A stretch of DNA of 39,598 nt from the IMG/VR virus record IMGVR_UViG_3300022745_000082, positions 1 to 39,598 of that record; one strand, 5' to 3'. Source of the stretch: a virus. Of the stretch, positions 8,983 to 17,377 are shown piece by piece. The notes under the pieces were generated by a model. That model worked only from the letters and a program-made list of their open reading frames with translations. It had not been told where the DNA came from and did not search any database. The translations under genes and the position numbers were made by a program. How positions within the stretch are numbered: the first letter of the stretch is position 1; each line of letters begins with the position of its first letter.

Positions 8983-9516
8983 TTATGCTGTAACCGCTTT
9001 GATTACGGCGAAGTTGATAATGATTGCTCCCACTTCAGCAGTTGCTGCAGAACGGTTGTCTACAGCAATGTTGAATGAACCAGCGGCTACTGCTACTACA
9101 GATACGTATGTCATACCTGTAACTGAAGCAGCGTTAGTTGAACCAGAACGTTGTGAAACAATAACAGTATCACCAATCGCTACAGTTGAGTTTGTAACCG
9201 TAAATACGGCACTAGCTGCAGCTGCAAGAGAGGTAACGTCTGTCTGAATAGTTCCACAAAGCTTGTTGATAGTTACACCAGTTGAACGTGAGGTAATCTG
9301 TGTGACAGTACCACCCGCGCCTGTAGCGTAGCCAACACCAGCTGAAGTAGTTGAAGTACTTGTGAGACCTGCCGTTGAGGTAATACCAGCAGCAGCTACT
9401 GTTGTAGTAGAGGTAATACCAGCACCAGTAATAGTACCTGTAGTAACGATAGCTTTTGCTGAGTTGTATCCATCCTCCATAATAGGAGGAATAAATGTTT
9501 CGATTAATCGAGCCAT
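8983..9516 (-). CDS. Capsid-associated structural protein, 177 aa
   Basis: After MARLIETFIPPIMEDGYNSA comes a Thr/Ser/Gly/Ala-rich low-complexity stretch (about 25-65). Then comes a domain starting GGTVTQITSRSTGVTINKLC and continuing ASVTGMTYVSVVAVAAGSF, which matches a beta domain recurrent in phage head and tail decoration proteins. It is the second structural gene after the capsid gene, separated from it by an HNH endonuclease. No Shine-Dalgarno motif precedes its ATG. Confidence 0.6.
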   Translation of the reverse strand: MARLIETFIPPIMEDGYNSAKAIVTTGTITGAGITSTTTVAAAGITSTAGLTSTSTTSAGVGYATGAGGTVTQITSRSTGVTINKLCGTIQTDVTSLAAAASAVFTVTNSTVAIGDTVIVSQRSGSTNAASVTGMTYVSVVAVAAGSFNIAVDNRSAATAEVGAIIINFAVIKAVTA

Positions 9517-9526
9517 AATGTTTTAC

Positions 9527-10135
9527 TTAGCTGATAATGTTTTTCTTTTTTGTTGACCAAAACTTTTTAGCTCTAACTTCTTTAGTTTGTATACTTTTAA
9601 TTTTTCGACCTTCTGGAGTCCCGTGATGAAGACTAAGATGTTCTGAATTAGAAATTAATAGTAAGTTAGTAATTCTATTATCTTGTTTGTTTCGATTTAT
9701 ATGATGAATATGCTCATCGCTACGTAAATCTCTTTTTAATTCAAGAGACATTACATATCTATGTTCTTTTACATATATTCCATCTATCCGTACAAGTACA
9801 TAACCTTCTTTACTAATTGTTCTTCCCCCTTTCCAACAAGAATTATTTTCTCCTTTTCCATAATTTAAAGTTTTAATAACTTTATTTCTATGTTCTAAAG
9901 AAAGTTTTTTACCAGTATGAGCTAAAGCAATTTTATCTTTTGTTTTCTGAGATAAAACTGCTCCTAGTCTTGGTTTTAATCCTTTTGTTGAAAACGGACG
10001 AGTTGGTATTTCAAACTTTTTTAGCAGTCGAGATATTTGTTTTGGACTTTTACAAAGAACTAATCCTATTTGTTTTACTGATTGTTTTTCTTGAATGTAA
10101 AACTTTTCAAGTTGATTTTTTGTTATTTCCATCAC
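9527..10135 (-). CDS. HNH homing endonuclease (free-standing)
   Basis: This 202-aa protein has an N-terminal helix-turn-helix (EKQSVKQIGLVLCKSPKQIS, about residues 14-36). A middle segment (CWKGGRTISKEGYVLVRI) leads to the HNH core VKEHRYVMSLELKRDL, HIHHINRNKQDNRITNL and SNSEHLSLHHG (about 120-180). This is the HNH_3/GP46-type fold of phage homing endonucleases that nick DNA at intron-less target genes. It lies between the capsid gene and a decoration gene with no sign of splicing, so it is called free-standing. Confidence 0.85.
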   Translation of the reverse strand: MMEITKNQLEKFYIQEKQSVKQIGLVLCKSPKQISRLLKKFEIPTRPFSTKGLKPRLGAVLSQKTKDKIALAHTGKKLSLEHRNKVIKTLNYGKGENNSCWKGGRTISKEGYVLVRIDGIYVKEHRYVMSLELKRDLRSDEHIHHINRNKQDNRITNLLLISNSEHLSLHHGTPEGRKIKSIQTKEVRAKKFWSTKKKNIIS

Positions 10136-10141
10136 TATATT

Positions 10142-10153
10142 TGACTATAGTCA
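10142..10153. other. 12-bp palindrome between capsid and HNH genes
   Basis: TGACTATAGTCA is a perfect 12-bp inverted repeat in the 38-bp gap between the capsid stop and the HNH start. It could be an operator or a remnant of the homing insertion site. Nothing else supports a function. Confidence 0.3.
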
Positions 10154-10173
10154 CAGTAAAATAACAAGTTAAA

Positions 10174-11172
10174 TCACACAGAAGTAACGCCAGTAAGTTT
10201 TGCATGACGCTTTGGATTGGTTGAAATCAGTTCTCCACCAAGGTAGATGTGACCTACAATAGATGCAGAGTTAGTTGGCTTAATCCAGTCACTCCATGAG
10301 AAACCAAGACCAGTTACATCTGAATAATCATTTCCTGGAATATCCTGTGAACGATATGCAATTGGTGTAGTCATTGCTACTGGAAGTGCATACCAATTAA
10401 GGAAGTCTTCGTTAAGGAAATAAAGAACACCTGAAGTTGACTTTTCATCAGCGATAACAGGGAATCCTTTGTAGTACAAACCAGTGAAACCAGTTCCACC
10501 AATCATACCACCTCCTTCCTTACCAAGACTTGTACCAGGACGAGTCATCATTCCAAAATCCTTAGCAATACGCTCCTGTGGTTGCAAGAGTGATTCATAA
10601 AGAGCAAAAATAGCTTCAGAACAAAGACCAAGAGTTGTCTTTACTGATCCAGAACTTGCTGCGTTGTACAGAGTCGACATTTTAGCGAGACTAAGTACAC
10701 CAGCTGATGCTGTTACGGTAGAACGAAGCTGTGAACTATAGGTAGTACGTGAAAGTGTACCGTAAGTAGCAGCGTTAGTACCATCATCTACAATTGCTTC
10801 AAGACCAAGGAAGTCCTTACCAGAGCCAGTTCCATAGAACAATGTACCAATATCATCAGCCATATCCTGAGCAGTTGACTGCATTTCAAGTTTTGCAAGA
10901 TCGATGATTTGTGTTTCCTTATCTACTTGATTAGTTGAAAGTTCGTCAAGCGGAAGCGCAACTGTCATCTGATAAAACTTTGGTACGAATTCCAAGTTTA
11001 CACGGTTATCAGTTGCTGAGGTTGAGAATGAATCAAAACCTGAGAATGACTGACCAGTTGTATTCTTAGCGTACTTAATTGGAGCCTTAATACGTTCTCC
11101 ACTCCACTTCGATGCTTTTCCTAATACGCGAGCAGCCAGTACGTTTGAGTTAAGTACGGTGTCCACTACTTT
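10174..11172 (-). CDS. Major capsid protein, exon 2
   Basis: This 332-aa segment begins KVVDTVLNSNVLAARVLG. It contains WSGERIKAPIKYAKNTTG, SFSGFDSFSTSATDNRVN, TAQDMADDIGTLFYGTG, FLGLEAIVDDGTNAATYG and LLQPQERIAKDFGMM, and ends NPKRHAKLTGVTSV. These are hallmarks of an HK97-fold major capsid protein. Related capsids have extra N-terminal residues before this point, and here they are supplied by exon 1 at 11940-11887 across a group I intron. Proposed join: complement(10174..11172,11887..11940), 350 aa. Alternatively translation could start at the TTG at 11175, which follows AAGGAG by eight bases, but SD motifs are otherwise rare in this genome. Confidence 0.85.
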   Translation of the reverse strand, partial: KVVDTVLNSNVLAARVLGKASKWSGERIKAPIKYAKNTTGQSFSGFDSFSTSATDNRVNLEFVPKFYQMTVALPLDELSTNQVDKETQIIDLAKLEMQSTAQDMADDIGTLFYGTGSGKDFLGLEAIVDDGTNAATYGTLSRTTYSSQLRSTVTASAGVLSLAKMSTLYNAASSGSVKTTLGLCSEAIFALYESLLQPQERIAKDFGMMTRPGTSLGKEGGGMIGGTGFTGLYYKGFPVIADEKSTSGVLYFLNEDFLNWYALPVAMTTPIAYRSQDIPGNDYSDVTGLGFSWSDWIKPTNSASIVGHIYLGGELISTNPKRHAKLTGVTSV

Positions 11173-11886
11173 CAAATTTGTTACTCCTTAAAAATTAAGG
11201 GGGAAAACTTCTTCTTTAAAGTGTCTTTACACTTGAGTTTTCCTCTACCGTTTCTTTTTGTTATAGCGGTAGTTCAGACTATTACATCAGTCTTACGACT
11301 GTCTCTTCGTTTAGTCGTTGTAGGTGCGAAGTGCTCCTTTTTCTTGTAAAAATCTCATTTTGTTAAAGTAATTTTCTCGTTCTTTCATTTCTTCATTTGA
11401 AATATGATGAAACTTTACTTGTTCATTGTGAAATTTTTCTATGTACTCTTGTAGTAAATCAATCTGTCTTTTTTTGCCACACATGTATTTTCCTACATGA
11501 TTAGCAACTTTTGCAGCTGTTTTACTAGTAGCTTGCCAAGAAATAATATCAATGTTTTTACCATTTTTTGAAATGTGTGAATTTCCACCAAACATTTCTT
11601 TAAAACGTTCAACATTATTATTTCCTTTAGTAGCATTTGCTTGAGAAAATTGAATCAATGGTATGAAGGAAAATCTTCCTGATTTATTTCTTTTACAACG
11701 TTTAATTGTAATTGTACCATCTGCATCCAAGATTCCTGCTGCCCAAGCGTACATATTTTCTGTATCCATATATACTTAGTATACAGTATATAGTGTTAAG
11801 GTGCAACTTCGCTTCCTAGGCGTTATCCTCTTCAGGAACTTCGCCGTATATTAGATGAGATTTTACTTGCCCTCAGTTTTTAGTTA
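11173..11886 (-). ncRNA. Group I intron in the major capsid gene
   Basis: In the minus-strand RNA, P1 pairs exon UUGCCU with intron GGGCAA, giving the usual U-G wobble at the 5' splice site after codon 18. GCGAAGU (11812-11806) pairs with ACUUCGC (11332-11326) as P6, with the endonuclease gene in its loop. P7 is GACUA (11316-11312) with UAGUC (11281-11277), P8 is CAGUC-GUAA-GACUG (11301-11288), and P9 is CUACCG/CGGUAG (11272-11245). Two further hairpins, GGAAAACU/AGUUUUCC and CCUUAA/UUAAGG, follow. The intron ends at the G of TTTG before AAAGTA. That keeps the frame, and an in-frame TAA immediately follows exon 1, so splicing is required. The exact 3' site is the least certain point. Confidence 0.8.
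11311..11769 (-). CDS. Intron-encoded LAGLIDADG homing endonuclease
   Basis: This 152-aa, single-motif enzyme has the signature AWAAGILDADGTITIKRC at residues 8-25, so it probably works as a dimer. It continues IQFSQANATKGNNNVERFKE and CGKKRQIDLLQEYIEKFHN, as in phage and rRNA-intron LAGLIDADG proteins. It lies within the capsid intron, between the two strands of P6. Its last codons (GALRTYND, stop) also form the P6 3' strand and the P7 R element, so coding and ribozyme sequence overlap. It cleaves intron-less capsid alleles to spread the intron (established role of the family). Confidence 0.9.
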   Translation of the reverse strand: MDTENMYAWAAGILDADGTITIKRCKRNKSGRFSFIPLIQFSQANATKGNNNVERFKEMFGGNSHISKNGKNIDIISWQATSKTAAKVANHVGKYMCGKKRQIDLLQEYIEKFHNEQVKFHHISNEEMKERENYFNKMRFLQEKGALRTYND

Positions 11887-11940
11887 AGGCAAAAGACGTG
11901 ATTGCGTAGTTGTAGTTACGCGCGATCCCATAGCAGCCAT
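11887..11940 (-). CDS. Major capsid protein, exon 1
   Basis: Eighteen codons, MAAMGSRVTTTTQSRLLP, begin with the ATG at 11940 just after the scaffold gene. The next codon is TAA, the first bases of the intron. Splicing to 11172 gives ...QSRLLP-KVVDTVLNSN. A short Thr/Ser-rich N-terminus before the VDTVLN segment is what related capsids have. The ATG is preceded by an AT-rich leader without an SD motif, as elsewhere in this genome. Confidence 0.75.
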
Positions 11941-11958
11941 TTTGTTATGTCTTAAATT

Positions 11959-12690
11959 TTATAAACTACTCCATGACTTATTGCGGAGGTCCGCTGGAGT
12001 CATGTAATCCTTTTTTGCAGGCTCACTACGACTTGTCGTTGTAGTGGTATCTGCCAACTGCTTTCGAGCATCAGATTTTTCGGTATTTACTGGTTCTTTT
12101 TTCAAAGCTTCGTAAATTGCAAAACCCTTTTTAAAGTCCAAGTTATTATTGCCATCAGTCGGACTATAATCAAGCATTGTTTTCATCAGTTCGTTTTTAT
12201 CAAACTTGAGACCTTCAGCCTCGAGTTTAGCAACTTCCTGATCAATCCAATTTTGAAAGAATTGCTCTTCTTTAGCAGCTTTTGCTTGTTCTTCTTGCTG
12301 TCGAGCTAAAATACGTTGTTCAATTTCTTCAGTACGAGCCTGCTCATGAACACTATATTTTTCCCACGCAGGCTGGTTATCTCCATATAGTTCTGAGAAC
12401 CAATCTGGAATTGTAGTACTAGTTTTACTCTGCTGTGCTGCAGTAAGCTCGGCAATTTGTCGATCTCGTTCTGCATCACGTTCTCGCAGTGCTTGTAATT
12501 CGTTCTCACGTTCAATCCAGCGTGGATGCTTGTGAAAAGGAATATTATCTTCCTCTTTTGGAGTAGTAATAATTTCCTCTTCAGGTTCTTTCACGGTTTG
12601 CGACTCCGCTGGGGTTTCCTCACCCATATCTGCAAAAGGGTCTGAACCCTCTTGTTTGATGTCCGCAAATACTTCATCAAGTTTTTCCAT
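11959..12690 (-). CDS. Capsid scaffolding protein
   Basis: This 243-aa, acidic, Glu/Gln/Lys-rich protein starts MEKLDEVFADIKQEGSDPF. It has a disordered acidic N-terminus (about 1-55), a long helical or coiled-coil middle (ERENELQALRERDAERDRQI, then EEIEQRILARQQEEQAKAAK), and a basic tail ending KDYMTPADLRNKSWSSL. Composition, length and place directly before the capsid gene fit an internal scaffolding protein that is lost on maturation. Confidence 0.75.
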   Translation of the reverse strand: MEKLDEVFADIKQEGSDPFADMGEETPAESQTVKEPEEEIITTPKEEDNIPFHKHPRWIERENELQALRERDAERDRQIAELTAAQQSKTSTTIPDWFSELYGDNQPAWEKYSVHEQARTEEIEQRILARQQEEQAKAAKEEQFFQNWIDQEVAKLEAEGLKFDKNELMKTMLDYSPTDGNNNLDFKKGFAIYEALKKEPVNTEKSDARKQLADTTTTTSRSEPAKKDYMTPADLRNKSWSSL

Positions 12691-12750
12691 AGTGTTACGC
12701 AGACTAGTTATTTATTGACGATGGTCGAGAAGCGTCATGTTACCTCTGTA

Positions 12751-13089
12751 TTAATATCCTACTCCTTTACCATTTGATACAGGACCTTTCGGTGTACTGT
12801 ATACTCGCTTTTTAATTGCTTCCATTTGCATAGGTTTTTGTGCTGGCATAGGTTCAACTTTTTTTAACATATCTTTTCGAGGGTCTTCTGAACGCGTATA
12901 TTCCATTTTACCTGGAATATCCACCTTCCCTAATTTTCCAAATTTAAATTCATTTATATGCTCAGTACCACCCATTCCATTTTTCTTAGCAAGATGTTCA
13001 TATCCAAAACCTACTTTATTAAGTTCTCCATTAACTGCAGAACCAGCACGTTTGATTGCGTCTATTCCTTTTTTTAAAGTATCTTGCAT
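12751..13089 (-). CDS. Small protein between portal and scaffold, 112 aa
   Basis: This basic protein (KKGIDAIKRAGSAVNGELNK, then KKNGMGGTEHINEFKFGKLG) is rich in Lys, Gly and Met and ends in a Gly-rich tail. It starts two bases after the portal stop. The family is not recognised. Position suggests a head-assembly or ejected protein. Confidence 0.55.
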   Translation of the reverse strand: MQDTLKKGIDAIKRAGSAVNGELNKVGFGYEHLAKKNGMGGTEHINEFKFGKLGKVDIPGKMEYTRSEDPRKDMLKKVEPMPAQKPMQMEAIKKRVYSTPKGPVSNGKGVGY

Positions 13090-13091
13090 AA

Positions 13092-14915
13092 TTATTTTTT
13101 AATGTTATTACCTTTCAATACAGAAGACAAGTGGAGTTGTTGCATTTTAGCTACATTTTGCTGGTCTGCTTGTTGTGCCTGCTGTTGTTGATCTTGAACC
13201 TGCTGTGCTTGCTGTTGTGCTTGCTGTTGTGCTTGCTGTTGCTGTTGTGCTTGTAATAAATCTGGAAAAAGAGAAATTGGATTACTTTGCCATAAATATA
13301 AATTCTTAGCACTCTCTCGAGGATTAGGAAAATCTAATTTACTAAAAAGTGTAATTGGATCAAGAGCCCCATCCTTCCACAACTCCAATGCTTCACCACG
13401 CTCACTAGATGGATCACGAGGAATCATTGATCCATCTTTTACCCCGACATTTAATTGCTGATTAAACTCTGTATTCACAAGCTGGATATACTCCTGTGCT
13501 CGTTCGCTACCAATCACTGAAGCAACATGCGGTTCGTCATAATATACATACATTAATTGTACAAACCAGTTAAATACATTGTCAGTAAACTGTTCCAAGT
13601 ATGTAGAAATACCACCGCCAATACGGTCTGTATCCTGATTGCGAATGATGTTCTTACCACCAACCGTCTGCTCTCCCATTGTACCTTGAGGAGTCGAACC
13701 ACGAGTTCCAAAGATATTACGAAGCTCATTGCGATAGTCAATCAAAGACTGATACACAAATGTTGGTAATGCCTGTCCACTATCTCGAACAACTGAATTA
13801 GCAACAGGTCCAGTTGGAACCCATACAGCTCCACCATTTCGCAAAGCCCGACCAGCCTCTTTTGCTTGCTCTTGCGTAAACGCATCACCAGACACAATCA
13901 AACCACCATTAGCATTGTCTGCATTTTTATCAATCTGTGAGATACGCTTGTTTACAAGATCCTGAAGCCCAATGTTTTGCTGTATTAAGTTCGTATCGTC
14001 GTGTGGGTGTTTCCCAAGATTGAACACTGACAAGAACACATATGGCTTCTTTTTATTTTTGAAGTGGTTTCGCCCAGGTGTTACTTGACCAGGAACAGAT
14101 TGACCATATGCGTCGACAGTATCTGCTGTTTTAGTCTCATAGTTCCAATGAGGATTTTTGTTCTTAGCTAACACCTCATTATCAAGTGTCCAAAACACAT
14201 AGTCATCAGTAGTCCACATCATGTAATTAACCTTCGTCCCCATCTTCCCATTTACACGATCAGAAATAAATGTTTTTTTACTAGGAAAACGCAACGCAAG
14301 CTCACTTGCTACTCCGTCAAGCATCTCGCCAATGTAGTACCCGGTATACTCTCCTTTTTCAATTGTAGCATTTGGATCAAGAACGAGTTTCTGTGGCCGA
14401 ATTGGTATACAAGTAATGTCATTTTCCTTCATAGACCAGCCAACCTTCATAACCCCGAGCATATATAGCGCCCAGTATCGCGCGACTTGCTTCATTTGAA
14501 TATTAAGAGACAACTGATCTGCCTTAAATGATAGCATCTGTCGCACTTTCGTTGCCAACGCATTTCCCGCGTCAGTATTGTCTGCTTCAACAATTGGCTC
14601 CGCTTTTGGACGAGTAGCAATAGGTAAGAACGTCTCGAGTGACTCGAAAATGAGATTATCTACTGTCGGGCGACTATCCCCCGGCATTGTGAACTGCTTT
14701 CCTATCCAATACTGCTCATTTTTATCTTGAGCATTTTTAATCTCAGGCAAATATACTGCCCATTGTTTTTCCCAGTCTTGCTTTAGACTAATTAACTCCT
14801 CATCAGACATTGAGAGAGTAAGCTCTGGTAACAAATTTTCTTCTTGTGGGACATCTAAACCTCCTACTTTGTTAGTAGTGTCTGAGAGGGCAAAGAATCC
14901 ATCTAGTAAACCCAT
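13092..14915 (-). CDS. Portal protein
   Basis: This 607-aa protein reads LPEIKNAQDKNEQYWIGKQF, SRPTVDNLIFESLETFLPIA, QLSLNIQMKQVARYWALYML and GVMKVGWSMKENDITCIPIR, matching podovirus-type (P22/SU10-like) portal subunits that form the dodecameric DNA gate. The stem/crown part includes KKPYVFLSVFNLGKHPHDDT. The C-terminal 50 residues are almost only Gln and Ala (QQQQQAQQQAQQQAQQ), probably a helical barrel. It follows the large terminase and precedes the scaffold gene in the standard packaging-head order. Confidence 0.85.
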   Translation of the reverse strand: MGLLDGFFALSDTTNKVGGLDVPQEENLLPELTLSMSDEELISLKQDWEKQWAVYLPEIKNAQDKNEQYWIGKQFTMPGDSRPTVDNLIFESLETFLPIATRPKAEPIVEADNTDAGNALATKVRQMLSFKADQLSLNIQMKQVARYWALYMLGVMKVGWSMKENDITCIPIRPQKLVLDPNATIEKGEYTGYYIGEMLDGVASELALRFPSKKTFISDRVNGKMGTKVNYMMWTTDDYVFWTLDNEVLAKNKNPHWNYETKTADTVDAYGQSVPGQVTPGRNHFKNKKKPYVFLSVFNLGKHPHDDTNLIQQNIGLQDLVNKRISQIDKNADNANGGLIVSGDAFTQEQAKEAGRALRNGGAVWVPTGPVANSVVRDSGQALPTFVYQSLIDYRNELRNIFGTRGSTPQGTMGEQTVGGKNIIRNQDTDRIGGGISTYLEQFTDNVFNWFVQLMYVYYDEPHVASVIGSERAQEYIQLVNTEFNQQLNVGVKDGSMIPRDPSSERGEALELWKDGALDPITLFSKLDFPNPRESAKNLYLWQSNPISLFPDLLQAQQQQQAQQQAQQQAQQVQDQQQQAQQADQQNVAKMQQLHLSSVLKGNNIKK

Positions 14916-14958
14916 ATAGTTATAATATCACCATATTACTGTTTCACGTGCAACTCAC

Positions 14959-16551
14959 TTAATTTAATAACTCGAACGAGTCATCAGGATACACAAACTT
15001 CGGCTTTGGTGCCATCTCGACAGTGCTATCTGCCTTTATCTCATACCCTACAGGAATCCCTGCAAACACGTTCTCTCCACTGAAGACTTGTCCTCCGCCA
15101 TTGCTGAACTTGTCCATCCCCACGCGCCAATAGAGTGTTGCATGTGCGAAGTGGTCCATACCGTTCGAGGTTTCCCACACGCTTTGTGGAACACCGAGAG
15201 TATCTACCGTTGTGACCTTATAGAGTGTAGCGAAGTGTGACTGATACGTAGCCCAGTCATCTTGTGTACCCTGAAGAGGTATCTTCTTCCCCGCAAAGTC
15301 ATCAATCACCATCTGCATCATACGATTACGGTCGACAGTCACGTTCCCCGCCTCCTCACCTTTTCCCCAGCGAATCAACTGATACGTTTTCCGATCACGA
15401 GCGTAGTGACACAGGAACACACGCCCGGTGAACTCCTCACGCAGTCGACGGGGCTCAGTGAGGTCTGGTAGTGCATCGATTACCGCAATGCTACGAGGAT
15501 ATTTGCGTAGCAATTGTCGAATAGTGTCCCAGTCGTGTGCTATTCCATGGTAGAAAATGCCGTCTTTATTACCAAGGACATAGTGTTTTTTAAGTCCAGA
15601 GTCACAGCCAATGACCACATTATCTTGAGTGTTGATAGTAGTCGTACAGTTGCGATAGATAATGTCAGGCGTGACCTGATTACCTTCTCCAACGTAGGGA
15701 AGCCCTAACACGAAGTTAGCGAAATATTCTGCTGACTTCGTATCATGATAATTAATAATTTCCTTAGCTGTAATCCACGGTGCCATGAGAAGACTAATCC
15801 AGTACCCACTATACTCACGGTTTTTATACTTTGACACCCAGCGTCCGACACGGCGCTCTTCACGGGTTAGCTCTTTGTTGCAGTGTTTGCAGATAAAAAC
15901 TCCTCTATCACGGTCAATGCTATCGGGCCAGTCCATGTACTGCTCCCGATTACAGCCGTGACAGCGTATAAACCAATGCTTTTGGTCGGAACGAGACCAA
16001 TAACGGCTGACTCCATTCCCCTCGACACTTGGATTCGAAAAGTGCCATTCCCACTTTCGCGGACTATGCTGCAAACGTGAGGCATACTGCTGCACAACGT
16101 CTTGTTTTGAGCGGTCCTCTTCGTCATTAATAATAAGGTCTGCTGATACACCGAGCGCAGCGCGTTCTGTCCATGTGCTACGATAGTAAATAACATTGTT
16201 ACCAAACTGCTTTTGCTCGATTGAATCTTTGTCTTTTGCATACTCTGAAATGATAGGGTTATTTGATAACAAACGACTAATTTTACCTCCAATGATTTCC
16301 CGCACATCGACAGACGTGGGCATGGTGTAGATAATGTCCATGCGTTGCGTCTTGGCTAGCCATATGCTTTTGATGAGTGCCATCGTGGTGAAGCCCACTT
16401 GGGCTGCTTTGTAACACACGAGTTTAGGGGATTGGTCGGCGTATATGTCGAACAAGAACATGTGGTCACGAAAGTCTATGAGGTTTCCGCCTTCGTTTTT
16501 AATTTGGTGCTCTTGTATCCAGGCGTGGATGCTAACGTCTGATAGATTCAT
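14959..16551 (-). CDS. Terminase large subunit (GpA-like)
   Basis: This 530-aa packaging ATPase-nuclease has a Walker A-like CYKAAQVGFTTMALIKS (about residues 43-59) and Walker B LIINDEEDR (about 135-143). A four-cysteine zinc insertion, CHGCN...CKHC (about 195-225), is typical of lambda GpA-family terminases. The C-terminal RNase H-like nuclease has VVIGCDSGLKKHYVLG, SIAVIDALPDL and MQMVIDDFAGK with candidate metal-binding aspartates. It powers DNA entry through the portal and cuts concatemers. It lies between the small terminase and the portal. Confidence 0.9.
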   Translation of the reverse strand: MNLSDVSIHAWIQEHQIKNEGGNLIDFRDHMFLFDIYADQSPKLVCYKAAQVGFTTMALIKSIWLAKTQRMDIIYTMPTSVDVREIIGGKISRLLSNNPIISEYAKDKDSIEQKQFGNNVIYYRSTWTERAALGVSADLIINDEEDRSKQDVVQQYASRLQHSPRKWEWHFSNPSVEGNGVSRYWSRSDQKHWFIRCHGCNREQYMDWPDSIDRDRGVFICKHCNKELTREERRVGRWVSKYKNREYSGYWISLLMAPWITAKEIINYHDTKSAEYFANFVLGLPYVGEGNQVTPDIIYRNCTTTINTQDNVVIGCDSGLKKHYVLGNKDGIFYHGIAHDWDTIRQLLRKYPRSIAVIDALPDLTEPRRLREEFTGRVFLCHYARDRKTYQLIRWGKGEEAGNVTVDRNRMMQMVIDDFAGKKIPLQGTQDDWATYQSHFATLYKVTTVDTLGVPQSVWETSNGMDHFAHATLYWRVGMDKFSNGGGQVFSGENVFAGIPVGYEIKADSTVEMAPKPKFVYPDDSFELLN

Positions 16552-16650
16552 ATCTTATCGTATATTACATACGTCCCGCTGGTATGTTTCACAGAAACAC
16601 CTGTACATGTTTCACAAAACAAGTCTGTTCCACAGACCTCTACACGACAA

Positions 16651-17181
16651 TTAAAGCATTTCCGGCTCATGTGTAGGCTGTGCTAGTTGCTCTTTGATAC
16701 GGTTCTCGAACTCAAGGCGTATTGCCTCCATGTTCTCATCAGTAGGTTTCACGTCTACGTTCACGCTCATTACTGTCCGCTTTTCTGCAGCATACGAACC
16801 TTTGAGTTTGTAGGCCATGTCTAGGGCTTTGGATACAGCTTGTGTATCAGGTTGCCCGGTGTCGTTACCATCACGGTCGAGGTCGTTTTTGTAGAGTAGT
16901 GCCTTGTGACGTTCAGCAAGTAACCCATCAGGGAACTCATCCTGTATACGCTTTTCTATTGCTTCGATTATCTTAGGATTGCTCATAAGTTTATACGCTC
17001 GGTCGTATGCTGTTTTATCACTTGCTTTGTAGTTACGTTTTACTGCTTCAAGATGGTTACCTAGTGTGCCTATATAATCGTTGACAAAGCCTTGTTGTGG
17101 TACTGTCAATTCTTCGTATGGTTTCCGTCGTATATACCCCTCTTGTGTAATTGCAGGTGTTGGTCTATTTCTTCCCACCAT
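16651..17181 (-). CDS. Terminase small subunit
   Basis: This 176-aa protein begins MVGRNRPTPAITQEGYIRRK. The N-terminal HTH-like domain ELTVPQQGFVNDYIGTLGNH, then YKASDKTAYDRAYKLMSNPK and IEAIEKRIQDE, matches the Terminase_2/small-subunit pattern (a FVNDY helix, a YK/YS helix, then A-LMSNPKIxEAI). The C-terminus is helical and acidic. The ATG at 17181 was chosen because upstream in-frame codons lie in the coding frame of the zinc-ribbon gene, giving a 17-base overlap. It recognises the packaging site. Confidence 0.75.
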   Translation of the reverse strand: MVGRNRPTPAITQEGYIRRKPYEELTVPQQGFVNDYIGTLGNHLEAVKRNYKASDKTAYDRAYKLMSNPKIIEAIEKRIQDEFPDGLLAERHKALLYKNDLDRDGNDTGQPDTQAVSKALDMAYKLKGSYAAEKRTVMSVNVDVKPTDENMEAIRLEFENRIKEQLAQPTHEPEML

Positions 17182-17377
17182 ATGCCTTAGCGAACACTTT
17201 ACTAGTAATGCCCGTGGGCTGTGCCGTGTCCCGCACATGTTCCACAATGTACTTACGATTATCCGCCCGCCCTTTTGCGTCTAGCTTCGTATAAAGACGC
17301 TTTTTGCACTCGGTACACACTTCGGTAATACCATCTTTGGTCGTGTTGACTGGCATGTAGTTATGCACGTGTTGCAT
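17165..17377 (-). CDS. Small zinc-ribbon protein, 70 aa
   Basis: The protein contains HNYMPVNTTKDGITEVCTEC followed by KKRLYTK, a CxxC pair with an upstream His, then a basic tail ending VFAKAYGGKK. It is probably a small metal- and nucleic-acid-binding protein. It lies between the GroES-like gene (17-base overlap) and the small terminase (17-base overlap). An ATG at 17356 would remove the first overlap. Function is unknown. Confidence 0.6.
   Translation of the reverse strand: MQHVHNYMPVNTTKDGITEVCTECKKRLYTKLDAKGRADNRKYIVEHVRDTAQPTGITSKVFAKAYGGKK

Noticed and set aside
9517-10173. Second intron around the HNH gene
   Set aside because: Both flanking genes are complete with their own start and stop, and no ribozyme core is seen.
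17182-17247. Longer N-terminus for the small terminase
   Set aside because: Those codons lie in the frame-shifted shadow of the zinc-ribbon gene; the ATG at 17181 gives a normal terminase start.
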